From Rhodocyclaceae bacterium (GTDB lineage Bacteria > Pseudomonadota > Gammaproteobacteria > Burkholderiales > Rhodocyclaceae): DNA of 64,000 bases. The stretch spans positions 1,364,001 to 1,428,000 of the forward strand of contig JADKDD010000001.1 of NCBI GenBank assembly GCA_016718525.1. Direction: 5' to 3'. The position numbers and the translations under genes were made by a program. Under the pieces are notes generated by a model, which saw only the letters and a list, made by a program, of their open reading frames with translations, was not told where the DNA came from and did not search any database. Below, in pieces: positions 16,532 to 24,387 of this stretch. Position 1 is the first letter of the stretch, and each line of letters opens with the position of its first letter.

Positions 16532-17542
16532 TCAAACACCGCAGTTTGGCGCAGCCGCCGTTGCCGACATCGGACTTTCGTCGAGCGCGCCACCGCAACT
16601 GGAACCCTGCCCTGCCGTGCAGCCATAACAATGATCGGCCACACGGATCGGAATGTCGTCAAGCAGCGCCGACGTGACATCGGAAATATGCAGGCGCCCC
16701 TCACCCTTACCGGATATGGACAAACCCAACTGTTGATTGAAGTCGCAGTCAAACACGTATCCTTGCCAGTCGATACTGATCAGGCTGCGGCACATCACCT
16801 GGTCAAGGTTTTCGTCGCGATGCGCTGCACGCAACGTCGCCATATAGCTGTTGAACTGCCCTTTCGAAATCAAGGTGCTGCCGAATCTTTGTATCGGCAT
16901 GTTGGTGATGGTGAACAGCTGATTGAACACAATGTCGAAATTGTTTCCCAAATGCCTTTTGTAGTCGGCTTCCAGCGCGACTTGCGGTGGCGGCAGACTG
17001 GGGCCTTGCGGGTTGTACACCAGATTCAAAACCAGCCCGCTGCCCTCCTTGCCGTAGCCTAGCGCGTTAAGTCGCTTTAACGCCTGGATGCTGGCATTGA
17101 AAACACCATCACCTCGCTGCTTGTCGACGTTGTCTTCGGAGTAACACGGCAGTGAGGCGACGATCTCCACTTTGTGGGAAGCCATGAAATCGGCCATATC
17201 CTCAAATCCGGGTTCTTCCAGAATGGTCAGGTTGCAGCGATCAATCACCTTGAGGCCACGGGCTCGAGCGGTAACCACCAGGCGACGAAATTCAGGATTG
17301 AGCTCCGGCGCGCCACCAGTGAGGTCAATCGTGCGCACCTCGGGACTCGCCGCGATGAAGGCGATCACCGCCGCAATGGTTTCCGGTGTCATCTCTTCCT
17401 TGCGTGTGGGTCCGGCATTGACGTGGCAATGCAGGCAGCTTTGGTTGCAGCGATAGCCAAGATTGAGCTGCAAAGTATCGATCGCGCGGCGGCGCAAAGA
17501 CGGGAAATCGGTGCGGGTGAGCAAGTGCAAGGTGGCGTGCAT
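16532..17542 (-). CDS. arsS: Radical SAM protein ArsS (TIGR04167, rSAM/selenodomain type, all-Cys form)
   Basis: 336 residues from ATG 17542; a TTG two codons earlier is also open. The [4Fe-4S] motif is C32-N-Q-S-C36-L-H-C39. LTGGAPELNPEFR is the SAM-contact GGE-like segment; a central region carries LVYNPQGPSLPPPQ and FNQLFTITNMPIQRFG; the Cys-rich C-terminal domain has CRSLISIDWQGYVFDCDFN and DHCYGCTAGQGSSCGG. Some relatives use selenocysteine in this domain; here every such site is Cys and no in-frame TGA occurs. ArsS is proposed to form arsenosugars from S-adenosylmethionine and methylated arsenic. No arsM methyltransferase is in the window, so the actual substrate is open. It is probably the first gene of the minus-strand cluster. 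Confidence 0.93.
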   Translation of the reverse strand: MHATLHLLTRTDFPSLRRRAIDTLQLNLGYRCNQSCLHCHVNAGPTRKEEMTPETIAAVIAFIAASPEVRTIDLTGGAPELNPEFRRLVVTARARGLKVIDRCNLTILEEPGFEDMADFMASHKVEIVASLPCYSEDNVDKQRGDGVFNASIQALKRLNALGYGKEGSGLVLNLVYNPQGPSLPPPQVALEADYKRHLGNNFDIVFNQLFTITNMPIQRFGSTLISKGQFNSYMATLRAAHRDENLDQVMCRSLISIDWQGYVFDCDFNQQLGLSISGKGEGRLHISDVTSALLDDIPIRVADHCYGCTAGQGSSCGGALDESPMSATAAAPNCGV

Positions 17543-17636
17543 GTTCAAATTCCGGGAATGAATATTGTGTTGGACGCAGCAAACGATGGAATGCTTACAG
17601 TTTCACTGAAAATCTTGAAATCTGCTTCTTGGACTA

Positions 17637-17665
17637 ACGACGGCGTATGGTCAGCACCAACTGAC
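17637..17665 (-). repeat. Dispersed repeat, copy 4 (intergenic, between dbpA and arsS)
   Basis: On the minus strand GTCAGTTGGTGCTGACCATA followed by CGCCGTCG; 11 of 12 core bases match. It lies in the 140-bp gap downstream of dbpA and upstream of arsS, so it may sit in the leader of the arsS cluster. The frame would read V-G-A-D-H-T-P-S. Confidence 0.65.
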
Positions 17666-17683
17666 AAGCCGTGACAGTTCGGT

Positions 17684-19123
17684 TTAACCAACCCGCTCTT
17701 CCAGCAAATGAACCTTCACTTTTTTGCCCTTTATTTTCCCGTTCGATAATCGACGTACTGCCTCCCGCGCAATTCCTCGCTCGACTGCGACATAGGTCGA
17801 CATTTCAGTCACATTTATCTTGCCGACCTGATCCTTGGCGTATCCCGCCTCGCCGGTCAATGCGCCGAGTACATCACCGGCGCGGATTTTTTCCTTTCGC
17901 CCCCCGAGAATTTGCAATGTCGCCATTGGCGGAAGCAATGGTCCCGAGCCCTTGCCGCCTATGTCGTCCAGTTCGCTCAGCGGATGCCAGGTCGCTTCGA
18001 ATCCGTTGGCTTTCTCGATATTCGCCAGGCGACCCATTTCATCACCACTCACCAGGCTAAACGCCCAGCCCTCGTTATCGGCGCGCCCGGTGCGACCGAT
18101 TCGATGCACGTGAATCTCTGCATCCGGCGTAATGTCGACGTTGATCACCGCTTCAAGTTCCTTGATATCCAAACCGCGTGCTGCAACGTCGGTCGCGACG
18201 AGGACCGAGCAGCTCCGATTGGCAAACTGAATCAACACTTGATCCCGCTCGCGCTGTTCAAGCTCACCGTGCAACGCCAGTGCATGGACCCCTTCGGCAC
18301 GCAGGACATCCAGCAAATCACGGCATTGTTGTTTGGTGTTGCAAAACGCCAAAGTGCTGACCGGACGATAGTGTTTCAGTAATTGCCCGACGGCATGCAA
18401 GCGCTGGTCATCACGGACCTCGTAAAACCGCTGACGAATCTTGGTTGCCTGATGCTGTTCAAGCAACTTGATCTGTTGTGGATTGCGCAAAAACTGTTTG
18501 CTCAGGCGCTCAATGCCTTCCGGGTATGTTGCAGAAAACAGGAGCGTTTGACGATCAACCGGACAAGCACGTGCAACGGTAGCAATGTCGTCGAAAAAAC
18601 CCATGTCAAGCATGCGGTCGGCTTCATCCAGCACCAGCAATGCCAATGCGTCGAGATTCAAGCTGCCGCGCTCCAAGTGATCCATGATGCGGCCCGGCGT
18701 GCCGACCACGATGTGCGCGCCATGCTCGAGACTCGAAATTTGCGGACGCATCTGCGAGCCACCGCACAGCGTCAGAATTTTGATGTTGTCCTCGCTACGC
18801 GCCAGGCGGCGAATTTCCTGTGTCACCTGATCGGCCAATTCGCGCGTGGGGCAAAGCACCAGTCCCTGCACCGCAAAGCGCCGTGGGTTGAGCAGGGTGA
18901 GCATCGGCAAGGCAAACGCCGCCGTCTTGCCACTGCCGGTTTTAGCTTGTGCAATCAGGTCCTTACCCGCCAACGCCAACGGCAGACTGGCCGCCTGAAT
19001 CGGCGTCATGGTAAGGTAACCAAGCTGGTGCAAAGTGGCTTGCATCGCCGGGGACAGCGGTAATTGGCTGAACGGGAGGGGGGGGCTGCCTGTGCTCAGG
19101 CTTGCCGGAGTCGTCTGTGTCAT
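17684..19123 (-). CDS. dbpA: ATP-dependent RNA helicase DbpA
   Basis: 479 residues. DEAD-box core: GYLTMTPIQA (Q motif), A-K-T-G-S-G-K-T at 60-67, PTRELADQV, DEAD at 166-169, SAT at 198-200, ATDVAARGLDI, HRIGRTGR. The C-terminal ~75 residues (RKEKIRAGDVLGALTGEAGY to the end) form the DbpA-specific RNA-binding domain that targets hairpin 92 of 23S rRNA during late 50S assembly. It stands alone on the minus strand. A TATAAT-like element lies only 5 bases before the ATG (see promoter entry). Confidence 0.95.
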   Translation of the reverse strand: MTQTTPASLSTGSPPLPFSQLPLSPAMQATLHQLGYLTMTPIQAASLPLALAGKDLIAQAKTGSGKTAAFALPMLTLLNPRRFAVQGLVLCPTRELADQVTQEIRRLARSEDNIKILTLCGGSQMRPQISSLEHGAHIVVGTPGRIMDHLERGSLNLDALALLVLDEADRMLDMGFFDDIATVARACPVDRQTLLFSATYPEGIERLSKQFLRNPQQIKLLEQHQATKIRQRFYEVRDDQRLHAVGQLLKHYRPVSTLAFCNTKQQCRDLLDVLRAEGVHALALHGELEQRERDQVLIQFANRSCSVLVATDVAARGLDIKELEAVINVDITPDAEIHVHRIGRTGRADNEGWAFSLVSGDEMGRLANIEKANGFEATWHPLSELDDIGGKGSGPLLPPMATLQILGGRKEKIRAGDVLGALTGEAGYAKDQVGKINVTEMSTYVAVERGIAREAVRRLSNGKIKGKKVKVHLLEERVG

Positions 19124-19128
19124 GCCAA

Positions 19129-19134
19129 ATTATA
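19129..19134 (-). promoter_or_regulatory. TATAAT element directly before dbpA
   Basis: A perfect -10 hexamer on the minus strand ends 5 bases before the dbpA ATG. If used, transcription would begin at or next to the start codon, giving a leaderless message. No good -35 hexamer is seen at 16-18 bases (TTGAGT lies 13 bases upstream). It may be chance. Confidence 0.35.
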
Positions 19135-19230
19135 GGGCGCCACCAGCACTCAATCGCGCGCGGGCTCAGGCAAGGCACGCAGTTCGACCACTTAAGTCGC
19201 GTTGACTTCGGCACTACGGTGGAAATTTAA

Positions 19231-19259
19231 TTGCAATTCGACCCCATTTTGAGGATAAT
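19231..19259 (+). promoter_or_regulatory. sigma70 promoter of rpmE
   Basis: TTGCAA (19231-19236), 17-base spacer, GATAAT (19254-19259), 66 bases before the rpmE start. Good spacing and near-consensus boxes. Confidence 0.65.
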
Positions 19260-19325
19260 GTCGGTCTTTGCTGGTTCGCGCAGTCCGTTGCAATGCGCCA
19301 CGAACCGCACCTGAGAGGAAATCAA

Positions 19326-19538
19326 ATGAAAGACGGAATTCACCCAAACTACGTTGAAATCGCCGTTGCCTGCAGCTGTGGCAACAAGTTCAGCACCCGC
19401 TCGACCAGCGGAAAGCCGTTGAACGTCGAGGTTTGCTCACAATGCCACCCGTTCTATACCGGCAAGCAGAAGATTGTCGACACGGCAGGTCGCGTTGAGC
19501 GTTTCCGCCAGAAATACGCAACTCGTCCGAGCGCCTAA
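19326..19538 (+). CDS. rpmE: 50S ribosomal protein L31, zinc-binding type
   Basis: 70 residues from ATG 19326, preceded by AGAGGAAA as ribosome site. It has the L31 pattern MKDGIHPNY with a Cys pair in ACSCGNKF and C-S-Q-C-H-P-F-Y-T-G-K-Q, i.e. four Cys including the CxxC of the zinc-binding (C+) form, and the ending GRVERFRQKY. Monocistronic, with its own promoter and a strong terminator. Confidence 0.97.
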   Translation: MKDGIHPNYVEIAVACSCGNKFSTRSTSGKPLNVEVCSQCHPFYTGKQKIVDTAGRVERFRQKYATRPSA

Positions 19539-19581
19539 ACCGCGACTGATGACAACACGAGTCGTCTTGAAAGACGCACAG

Positions 19582-19610
19582 AAAAAGGCAGCCTCGTGGC
19601 TGCCTTTTTT
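19582..19610 (+). terminator. Rho-independent terminator of rpmE
   Basis: AAAGGCAGCC-TCGT-GGCTGCCTTTTTT: a 10-bp stem and a run of six T, 44 bp after the rpmE stop. Confidence 0.9.
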
Positions 19611-19636
19611 CATTTGAACTGACGCAAAGACAACCC

Positions 19637-21241
19637 ATGTTCGCCCGACCCTGGCCCCCAGCGTTTCCACTCACCGGCAGAATGGTCATTTTGCTTTGCT
19701 TCGGCGTACTGTTGGTTGGCCTGATCGGTCACGATCCTTGGAAGACTGATGATGTAATCAGTCTGAATCTTGCCCGGAGCGTTGCCCAAGGTCACTGGTT
19801 GGTTCCTCAACTGGCAGGCGAGCCATGGCTGCAATCCCCTCCGCTGTATTATTGGCTGGCAGCGATATTTGGGACCGTGTTTGGACTTGTCCTTGAGTGG
19901 CACGATGCGGCACGCTTGGCTTCTCTGATGCTGGTATCAGTTGGACTCACCGGTATCGCCTACGCGGCGCGTACGTTTTTTGACTTGGAAGCTGGTCGCG
20001 TCGCGCCCCTATTAGTAATTGGTACATTGGGAACGCTAGTGCCGTTTCACGATGCGCAACCAGCGTTGCTTACCTTCGCCGCACTTTCCGTTGCGGTTGC
20101 CGCGTTGGCCGCGTGGCGCAAACACTCGCTGCCCGCCGGCGTCGGTTTAGGGTTCGCACTGCCCTTAGCTTTCCTTGGTGGCGGTCTGGATTCATTTGCT
20201 TTGTTGATCGCCATCGTGTTCGCCTGCGCACTGCATCCGAGATGGCGAACAGACAGCCGACGGACCTGGATAGTAGCGGCGATAACGGCGGCTCCGTTGT
20301 TGGCAATTTGGCCGATATTGGTGTCCAACCATGCGTCAGGCAGTTTTGCCGGTTGGTGGTCTCATGAGTTGACTACGTTGCAACAACCGCCAGTATTTGA
20401 GGGACGTCGTTTTTCCTACCTGGTTTGGAGCCTGTGGCCGGTCCTGCCGTTTGGCTTATGGACCCTTTGGATGCAGCGGAAACAACTGATGCTTGCACCA
20501 AGTTATCTTCCTCTTGTCGCGGTGATTTTCTGCACGATCTTTTACTTTCGCAGTACGGATGTGACAACCGGGGTTCTACCGTTGGTCGGCGCAATGGCGG
20601 TTCTCGGTATGCAAGGCGCCAATCGCTTGCGACGTGGTGCCGCAGGCGCATTCGACTGGTTTGGTGCGACAACGCTAACTATGTTCGTTGCATTGGCTTG
20701 GCTGGGTGGTATTGCAATATTGACCAATCTACCCGAGCCAATTGCGAAGAATTTTCGGATTCCGGCCCCAGGGTTTGTTCCGCATTGGTCATGGATGGCG
20801 TTCAGCATATCTGTGGTTGCTACATTGGCGTGGATGCGACTGGTTGTTAGTGCGCCACGCTCGCCGTGGCGTCCCATTACCGGTTGGGCCTGTGGGGTCG
20901 GGACCATTTGGATCTTGCTCGGCATGTTGTGGCTGCCATGGATTGACTACACCAAGTCCTATCGCAAGCCGAGCGCGGACCTGAAAAACGTCGTTGGCAA
21001 CTACAGTGGTTGTATCGAGCGTCAGCGCTTGAGCCCTGTCCATCGTGCATCGTTCGACTACTTTGAAGGCATCCGGACCCAGGCAGTCAGCACCTCGGAT
21101 CAAGCATGCAGATTTCGCATCGTCCAGGCTTTGAATGGTCAAGACTCAGACCTGAAAGGTTGGCGCATGGTTCTTGAGACATCAAGACCGGGTGAGAAAC
21201 GCGAACGAATTCGACTTTATCGCCGAATATCAAAGGGCTAA
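19637..21241 (+). CDS. GT39/ArnT-like membrane glycosyltransferase
   Basis: 534 residues with about ten membrane segments. The first external loop after helix 1 reads HDPWKTDDVISLNLARS, with the acidic pair expected of GT-C enzymes, then GEPWLQSPPLYYWLAA, which matches the PPL-YYW pattern of PMT/ArnT-type transferases using polyprenyl-phosphate sugars. A C-terminal soluble periplasmic part follows the last helix (from about residue 435). The acceptor is unknown: lipid A, protein or another glycan. It lies just after the rpmE terminator and its stop overlaps the convergent orn stop by 4 bp. Confidence 0.85.
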   Translation: MFARPWPPAFPLTGRMVILLCFGVLLVGLIGHDPWKTDDVISLNLARSVAQGHWLVPQLAGEPWLQSPPLYYWLAAIFGTVFGLVLEWHDAARLASLMLVSVGLTGIAYAARTFFDLEAGRVAPLLVIGTLGTLVPFHDAQPALLTFAALSVAVAALAAWRKHSLPAGVGLGFALPLAFLGGGLDSFALLIAIVFACALHPRWRTDSRRTWIVAAITAAPLLAIWPILVSNHASGSFAGWWSHELTTLQQPPVFEGRRFSYLVWSLWPVLPFGLWTLWMQRKQLMLAPSYLPLVAVIFCTIFYFRSTDVTTGVLPLVGAMAVLGMQGANRLRRGAAGAFDWFGATTLTMFVALAWLGGIAILTNLPEPIAKNFRIPAPGFVPHWSWMAFSISVVATLAWMRLVVSAPRSPWRPITGWACGVGTIWILLGMLWLPWIDYTKSYRKPSADLKNVVGNYSGCIERQRLSPVHRASFDYFEGIRTQAVSTSDQACRFRIVQALNGQDSDLKGWRMVLETSRPGEKRERIRLYRRISKG

Positions 21242-21783
21242 GCCTTGAGAAAGTGCTCGCGGTAATACTTGAGCTCTTCAATCGACTCGTAGATGTCAGC
21301 CAATGCCTCATGTTTGCCGTGCTTCTTTAAGCCTTTGGCAATTTCAGGTTTCCAGCGTTTACACAATTCCTTCAGCGTGGAAACATCCAGATTTCGGTAG
21401 TGAAACCAATCTTCCAGTTTCGGCATGTGCCTCGCCATAAAGCGTCGGTCCTGACAAATCGAATTCCCGCACATTGGCGATGCAAGTCGCGGCAAATGCA
21501 ATTTCAGGAACTCCAAGGCAGCAGTTTCGACATCGGCTTCAACGGTCGTAGAAGCAGTCACTCTCGCAGTGAGACCTGATTTGCCGTGAGTCGACGTATT
21601 CCAAGAGTCCATCGCCGCCATGACTTCTGCAGATTGATGTACCACCCACACCGGGCTTTCCGCCACCAAATTCAATTGTGAGTCAGTAACAACGATGGCC
21701 AACTCAATAATACGGTCGGTATCAGGATTAAGGCCTGTCATCTCCATATCCAGCCAAGCAAGGTTGTTTTGGTCCTGTGCCAT
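21238..21783 (-). CDS. orn: Oligoribonuclease
   Basis: 181 residues from ATG 21783; the open frame continues upstream to 22035 but family members start MAxxxxNLxWLDxEMTGL. DEDDh exonuclease: D-M-E-M-T-G-L near residue 12, then NTSTHGKSGLT, GNSICQDRRFMARHMPKLEDWFHYRNLDVSTLKEL with the DEDDh residues, and KHGKHEALADI with the catalytic His and last Asp. It degrades 2-5 nt RNAs and pGpG from c-di-GMP turnover. It is divergent from the Ste24-like peptidase gene, 112 bp apart, a pairing common in betaproteobacteria. Confidence 0.97.
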   Translation of the reverse strand: MAQDQNNLAWLDMEMTGLNPDTDRIIELAIVVTDSQLNLVAESPVWVVHQSAEVMAAMDSWNTSTHGKSGLTARVTASTTVEADVETAALEFLKLHLPRLASPMCGNSICQDRRFMARHMPKLEDWFHYRNLDVSTLKELCKRWKPEIAKGLKKHGKHEALADIYESIEELKYYREHFLKA

Positions 21784-21895
21784 AATTTTCCTGTAATTTT
21801 CCGACGAGTCAGCGGATATTGTCGCATAGCCTTTGTGCCCAACGCCGCCCGATAGGTCACTTGAATCCAGCCATTGTTCTCGCATCACGGTCCTT

Positions 21896-23149
21896 ATGAC
21901 GCCATCAATATTCTCCGCGATTTTTTTGCTCACCTTGCTGACTACGGTCGTACTTCGGCTGTGGCTATTGCATCGGCATCTGGCACATATCGCCGTCCAT
22001 CGCAATGCCGTCCCGCCCGATTTCTCCGCTAACATTACACTCGCGGAACATCAAAAAGCAGCGGATTATGTTACTGCCAAGGGAAAACTGTCCCGTCTAG
22101 AAATGGTACTTGACGCCTTGCTGTTGCTCGCTTTCACGCTAGGCGGGCTGCTACAGTACTTTGACACGCAACTTGTTCCGCTGACGGGTTCTGGATACTG
22201 GCATGGCATCGCATTGTTTGGTTTGGTCAGCGTAACCGGGTACCTGCTGGCGTTGCCTTTCGAATTGATCCGTACCTTTGGCATCGAGGCGCGATTCGGA
22301 TTCAACAAAATGACGGCGGGACTATGGCTGCAGGACTTGCTGAAAGGTGCAGCGGTCACGGTACTGATCGGCATACCATTGTTGTTATGTGTGTTTTGGC
22401 TGATGGATGTTATGGGCGAACACTGGTGGATTTACGTCTGGCTGGTTTGGATGGGTTTTAATTTGCTGGTACTTGTGCTCTATCCGACTGTAATCGCACC
22501 GCTGTTCAACCGCTTTACGCCATTGCAGGACGACGTTCTGAAAACCCGGATTGAGAACTTGCTGACGCGCTGTGGCTTCTCGACCTCCGGCCTCTTCGTG
22601 ATGGACGGATCACGCCGTTCGTCGCACGGTAACGCTTATTTCAGCGGCTTTGGTCGCGCCAAGCGCATCGTTTTTTATGACACCTTGATCGAGCGTCTGG
22701 CGCCTCCGGAAATCGATGCTGTCCTCGCACACGAACTAGGCCACTTCCGCCATAAGCATATCGTCAAGCGGATCGCCTTTATGGCATTCGCCAGCCTCAC
22801 ATTGCTGTGGTTGCTGGCGCAACTGATGACACAGCAGTGGTTCTTTGCCGGACTCGGTGTGACACCAGTTGGTGCTGGCGGCACGCCGTTAGCGCTTTTG
22901 CTGTTCTCGATGGTGCTGCCAGTCTTCTTGTTTTTGCTCTCGCCGCTCAGCGCCATGGTGTCGCGTCGACATGAGTTTCAGGCAGATGCCTATGCAGCGA
23001 GTCAGGCATCAGCAGCCGATCTGATCAGCGCGCTCGTCAAACTTTATCGCGATAATGCATCGACTTTGACCCCAGACCCTTTGCATTCACTTTTTTACGA
23101 CTCGCATCCTCCGGCGGCCACCCGAATTGCTCACTTAAGGAACTTGTAA
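21896..23149 (+). CDS. M48 family membrane metallopeptidase (Ste24/CaaX-protease type)
   Basis: 417 residues from ATG 21896; the upstream extension to 21833 is poorly supported. Several membrane helices precede the catalytic part: HELGH at 279-283 within VLAHELGHFRHKH, and the third zinc ligand Glu in SRRHEFQADAYAA. GFNKMTAGLWLQDLLKG is a family block. It probably cleaves misfolded or modified membrane proteins on the cytoplasmic side, as Ste24-type enzymes do. It is followed after 7 bp by phhB, so it likely begins a four-gene run through the WYL regulator. Codons for VGAGGTP in a loop between late helices coincide with a copy of the dispersed repeat. Confidence 0.93.
   Translation: MTPSIFSAIFLLTLLTTVVLRLWLLHRHLAHIAVHRNAVPPDFSANITLAEHQKAADYVTAKGKLSRLEMVLDALLLLAFTLGGLLQYFDTQLVPLTGSGYWHGIALFGLVSVTGYLLALPFELIRTFGIEARFGFNKMTAGLWLQDLLKGAAVTVLIGIPLLLCVFWLMDVMGEHWWIYVWLVWMGFNLLVLVLYPTVIAPLFNRFTPLQDDVLKTRIENLLTRCGFSTSGLFVMDGSRRSSHGNAYFSGFGRAKRIVFYDTLIERLAPPEIDAVLAHELGHFRHKHIVKRIAFMAFASLTLLWLLAQLMTQQWFFAGLGVTPVGAGGTPLALLLFSMVLPVFLFLLSPLSAMVSRRHEFQADAYAASQASAADLISALVKLYRDNASTLTPDPLHSLFYDSHPPAATRIAHLRNL
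22863..22890 (+). repeat. Dispersed repeat, copy 5 (inside the M48 peptidase gene)
   Basis: Exact core 22867-22878 followed by CGGCACGCCGTT. Read in frame as T-P-V-G-A-G-G-T-P-L in a loop between membrane helices. Confidence 0.65.
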
Positions 23150-23156
23150 AAATACG

Positions 23157-23495
23157 ATGGACATTGATACACCATTGCAACTCCAGCGCTGCATTGCCTG
23201 TAAAGATGGCATGCCTGCATTGAGCGACGCACAGGCGCAGCAACTGCTCGCCTCACTGGTCGACTGGCAGCGAGATGGCAAAGGCATCGTCAAGATATAC
23301 CACTTTAAAAATCATTACGAAACGCTTGCTTTTGTCAATGCGCTGGCGTGGGTTTCTCATCGAACCGATCACCACCCTGACCTGCTCGTCGGCTACAACC
23401 AATGCCGGATCAACTATTGGACGCATGCAGCCAACGGGCTGTCGATCAACGATTTCATTTGCGCAGCGAAAGCTGACGCGTTGCTCGCCATTTGA
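23157..23495 (+). CDS. phhB: 4a-hydroxytetrahydrobiopterin dehydratase (pterin-4a-carbinolamine dehydratase)
   Basis: 112 residues. The family pattern is complete: FVNALAWVSHRTDHHPDLLVGYN with the His-His-Pro active site, and T-H-A-A-N-G-L-S-I-N-D-F. The enzyme recycles the pterin cofactor of aromatic amino acid hydroxylases; no hydroxylase gene is in the window. The stop overlaps the TTG start of rsgA by 4 bp. Confidence 0.95.
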   Translation: MDIDTPLQLQRCIACKDGMPALSDAQAQQLLASLVDWQRDGKGIVKIYHFKNHYETLAFVNALAWVSHRTDHHPDLLVGYNQCRINYWTHAANGLSINDFICAAKADALLAI

Positions 23496-24385
23496 GTTCG
23501 AATCGGCGCGGAACCATCGTTGCGGCTTTTGGCCGGCACTATGAAATTGAGTTCAGTGACGGTACCACTACGACCGGATACCCACTAGGCAAGAAAAGCA
23601 TTTACACCTGCGGCGACGAAGTCGATCTCTCCGACGATGGCCAAATTCTTTCGCTGCACCCGCGTCGTACTCTGCTCTACCGCGCTGATGGTTACCGCGA
23701 AAAGCTGATCGCCGCCAATGTCACGCAGCTTGTTTTGGTGGTCGCGACCGAACCGTCATTTAGTGATGCCTTGCTCACCCGTGCGTTGGTCGCGGCTGAA
23801 CACGAAGGCATGCAAACACTGATCGTTCTCAATAAATGTGATCTGACCAACAGTCTGGCTGCAGCCCGCACCCTGCTCGCGCCTTTTGTTGCACTTGGTT
23901 ATCGAGTGATCGAAATGTGTGCCAAGCAAGATGTAACTGCGCTAAAAACGCTTTTGAATGGACATGTCTCGGTGTTGGTCGGGCAGTCCGGCATGGGCAA
24001 ATCAACCCTGACTAACGCTTTGATACCCGGTGCGATGGCGGCGACGCGCGAGGTTTCTGTCGCTCTCGATTCCGGCAAGCACACCACCACGCATGCGCGC
24101 TTGTATCGTTTGCCGGTTGGTGCTGATAGCACGCCGTCGATTGCCAACGCCGCGCTGATTGACTGCCCCGGCCTGCAGGAATTCGGTTTATCGCATCTCA
24201 CACCTGCCGAAATCGGCCACGGCTTCCTCGAGTTCCGTCCGTTGCTCGGGCAGTGCCGCTTTCGTGATTGCCAGCACCGCAGTGAGCCGGGCTGCGCCAT
24301 AAAGACTGCCATCGAATCCGGTAACGTGCATCCGCGCCGCCTGGAACATTTCCATCAACTGGTTGCGGCTCTGGGTAAGATTTAG
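23492..24385 (+). CDS. rsgA: Small ribosomal subunit biogenesis GTPase RsgA
   Basis: 297 residues with a TTG start at 23492 overlapping the phhB stop (TTGA). It has an N-terminal OB fold (RGTIVAAFGRHYEIEF), then a circularly permuted GTPase with motif order N-K-C-D, GQSGMGKSTL, D-C-P-G-L-Q, and a C-terminal zinc knuckle (CRFRDCQHRSEPGCAI). The P loop has Met-Gly-Lys-Ser-Thr where Val-Gly-Lys-Ser-Ser is common. It acts in late 30S maturation. Residues around VGADSTPSIAN, between two GTPase motifs, coincide with a repeat copy. Confidence 0.96.
   Translation: MSSNRRGTIVAAFGRHYEIEFSDGTTTTGYPLGKKSIYTCGDEVDLSDDGQILSLHPRRTLLYRADGYREKLIAANVTQLVLVVATEPSFSDALLTRALVAAEHEGMQTLIVLNKCDLTNSLAAARTLLAPFVALGYRVIEMCAKQDVTALKTLLNGHVSVLVGQSGMGKSTLTNALIPGAMAATREVSVALDSGKHTTTHARLYRLPVGADSTPSIANAALIDCPGLQEFGLSHLTPAEIGHGFLEFRPLLGQCRFRDCQHRSEPGCAIKTAIESGNVHPRRLEHFHQLVAALGKI
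24112..24144 (+). repeat. Dispersed repeat, copy 6 (inside rsgA)
   Basis: CGGTTGGTGCTGATAGCACG then CCGTCGATTGCC. The core is diverged at its two ends, but the right half matches copy 10 in nuoG (CACGCCGTCGAT). In-frame peptide V-G-A-D-S-T-P-S-I. Confidence 0.5.
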
Positions 24386-24387
24386 GT

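Noticed and set aside
16532..17542. Selenocysteine in ArsS
   Set aside because: All positions of the Cys-rich C-terminal domain are encoded by Cys codons and no in-frame TGA precedes the stop.
21784..22035. N-terminal extension of oligoribonuclease
   Set aside because: The family begins at ATG 21783; the extension overlaps the start region of the divergent M48 gene.
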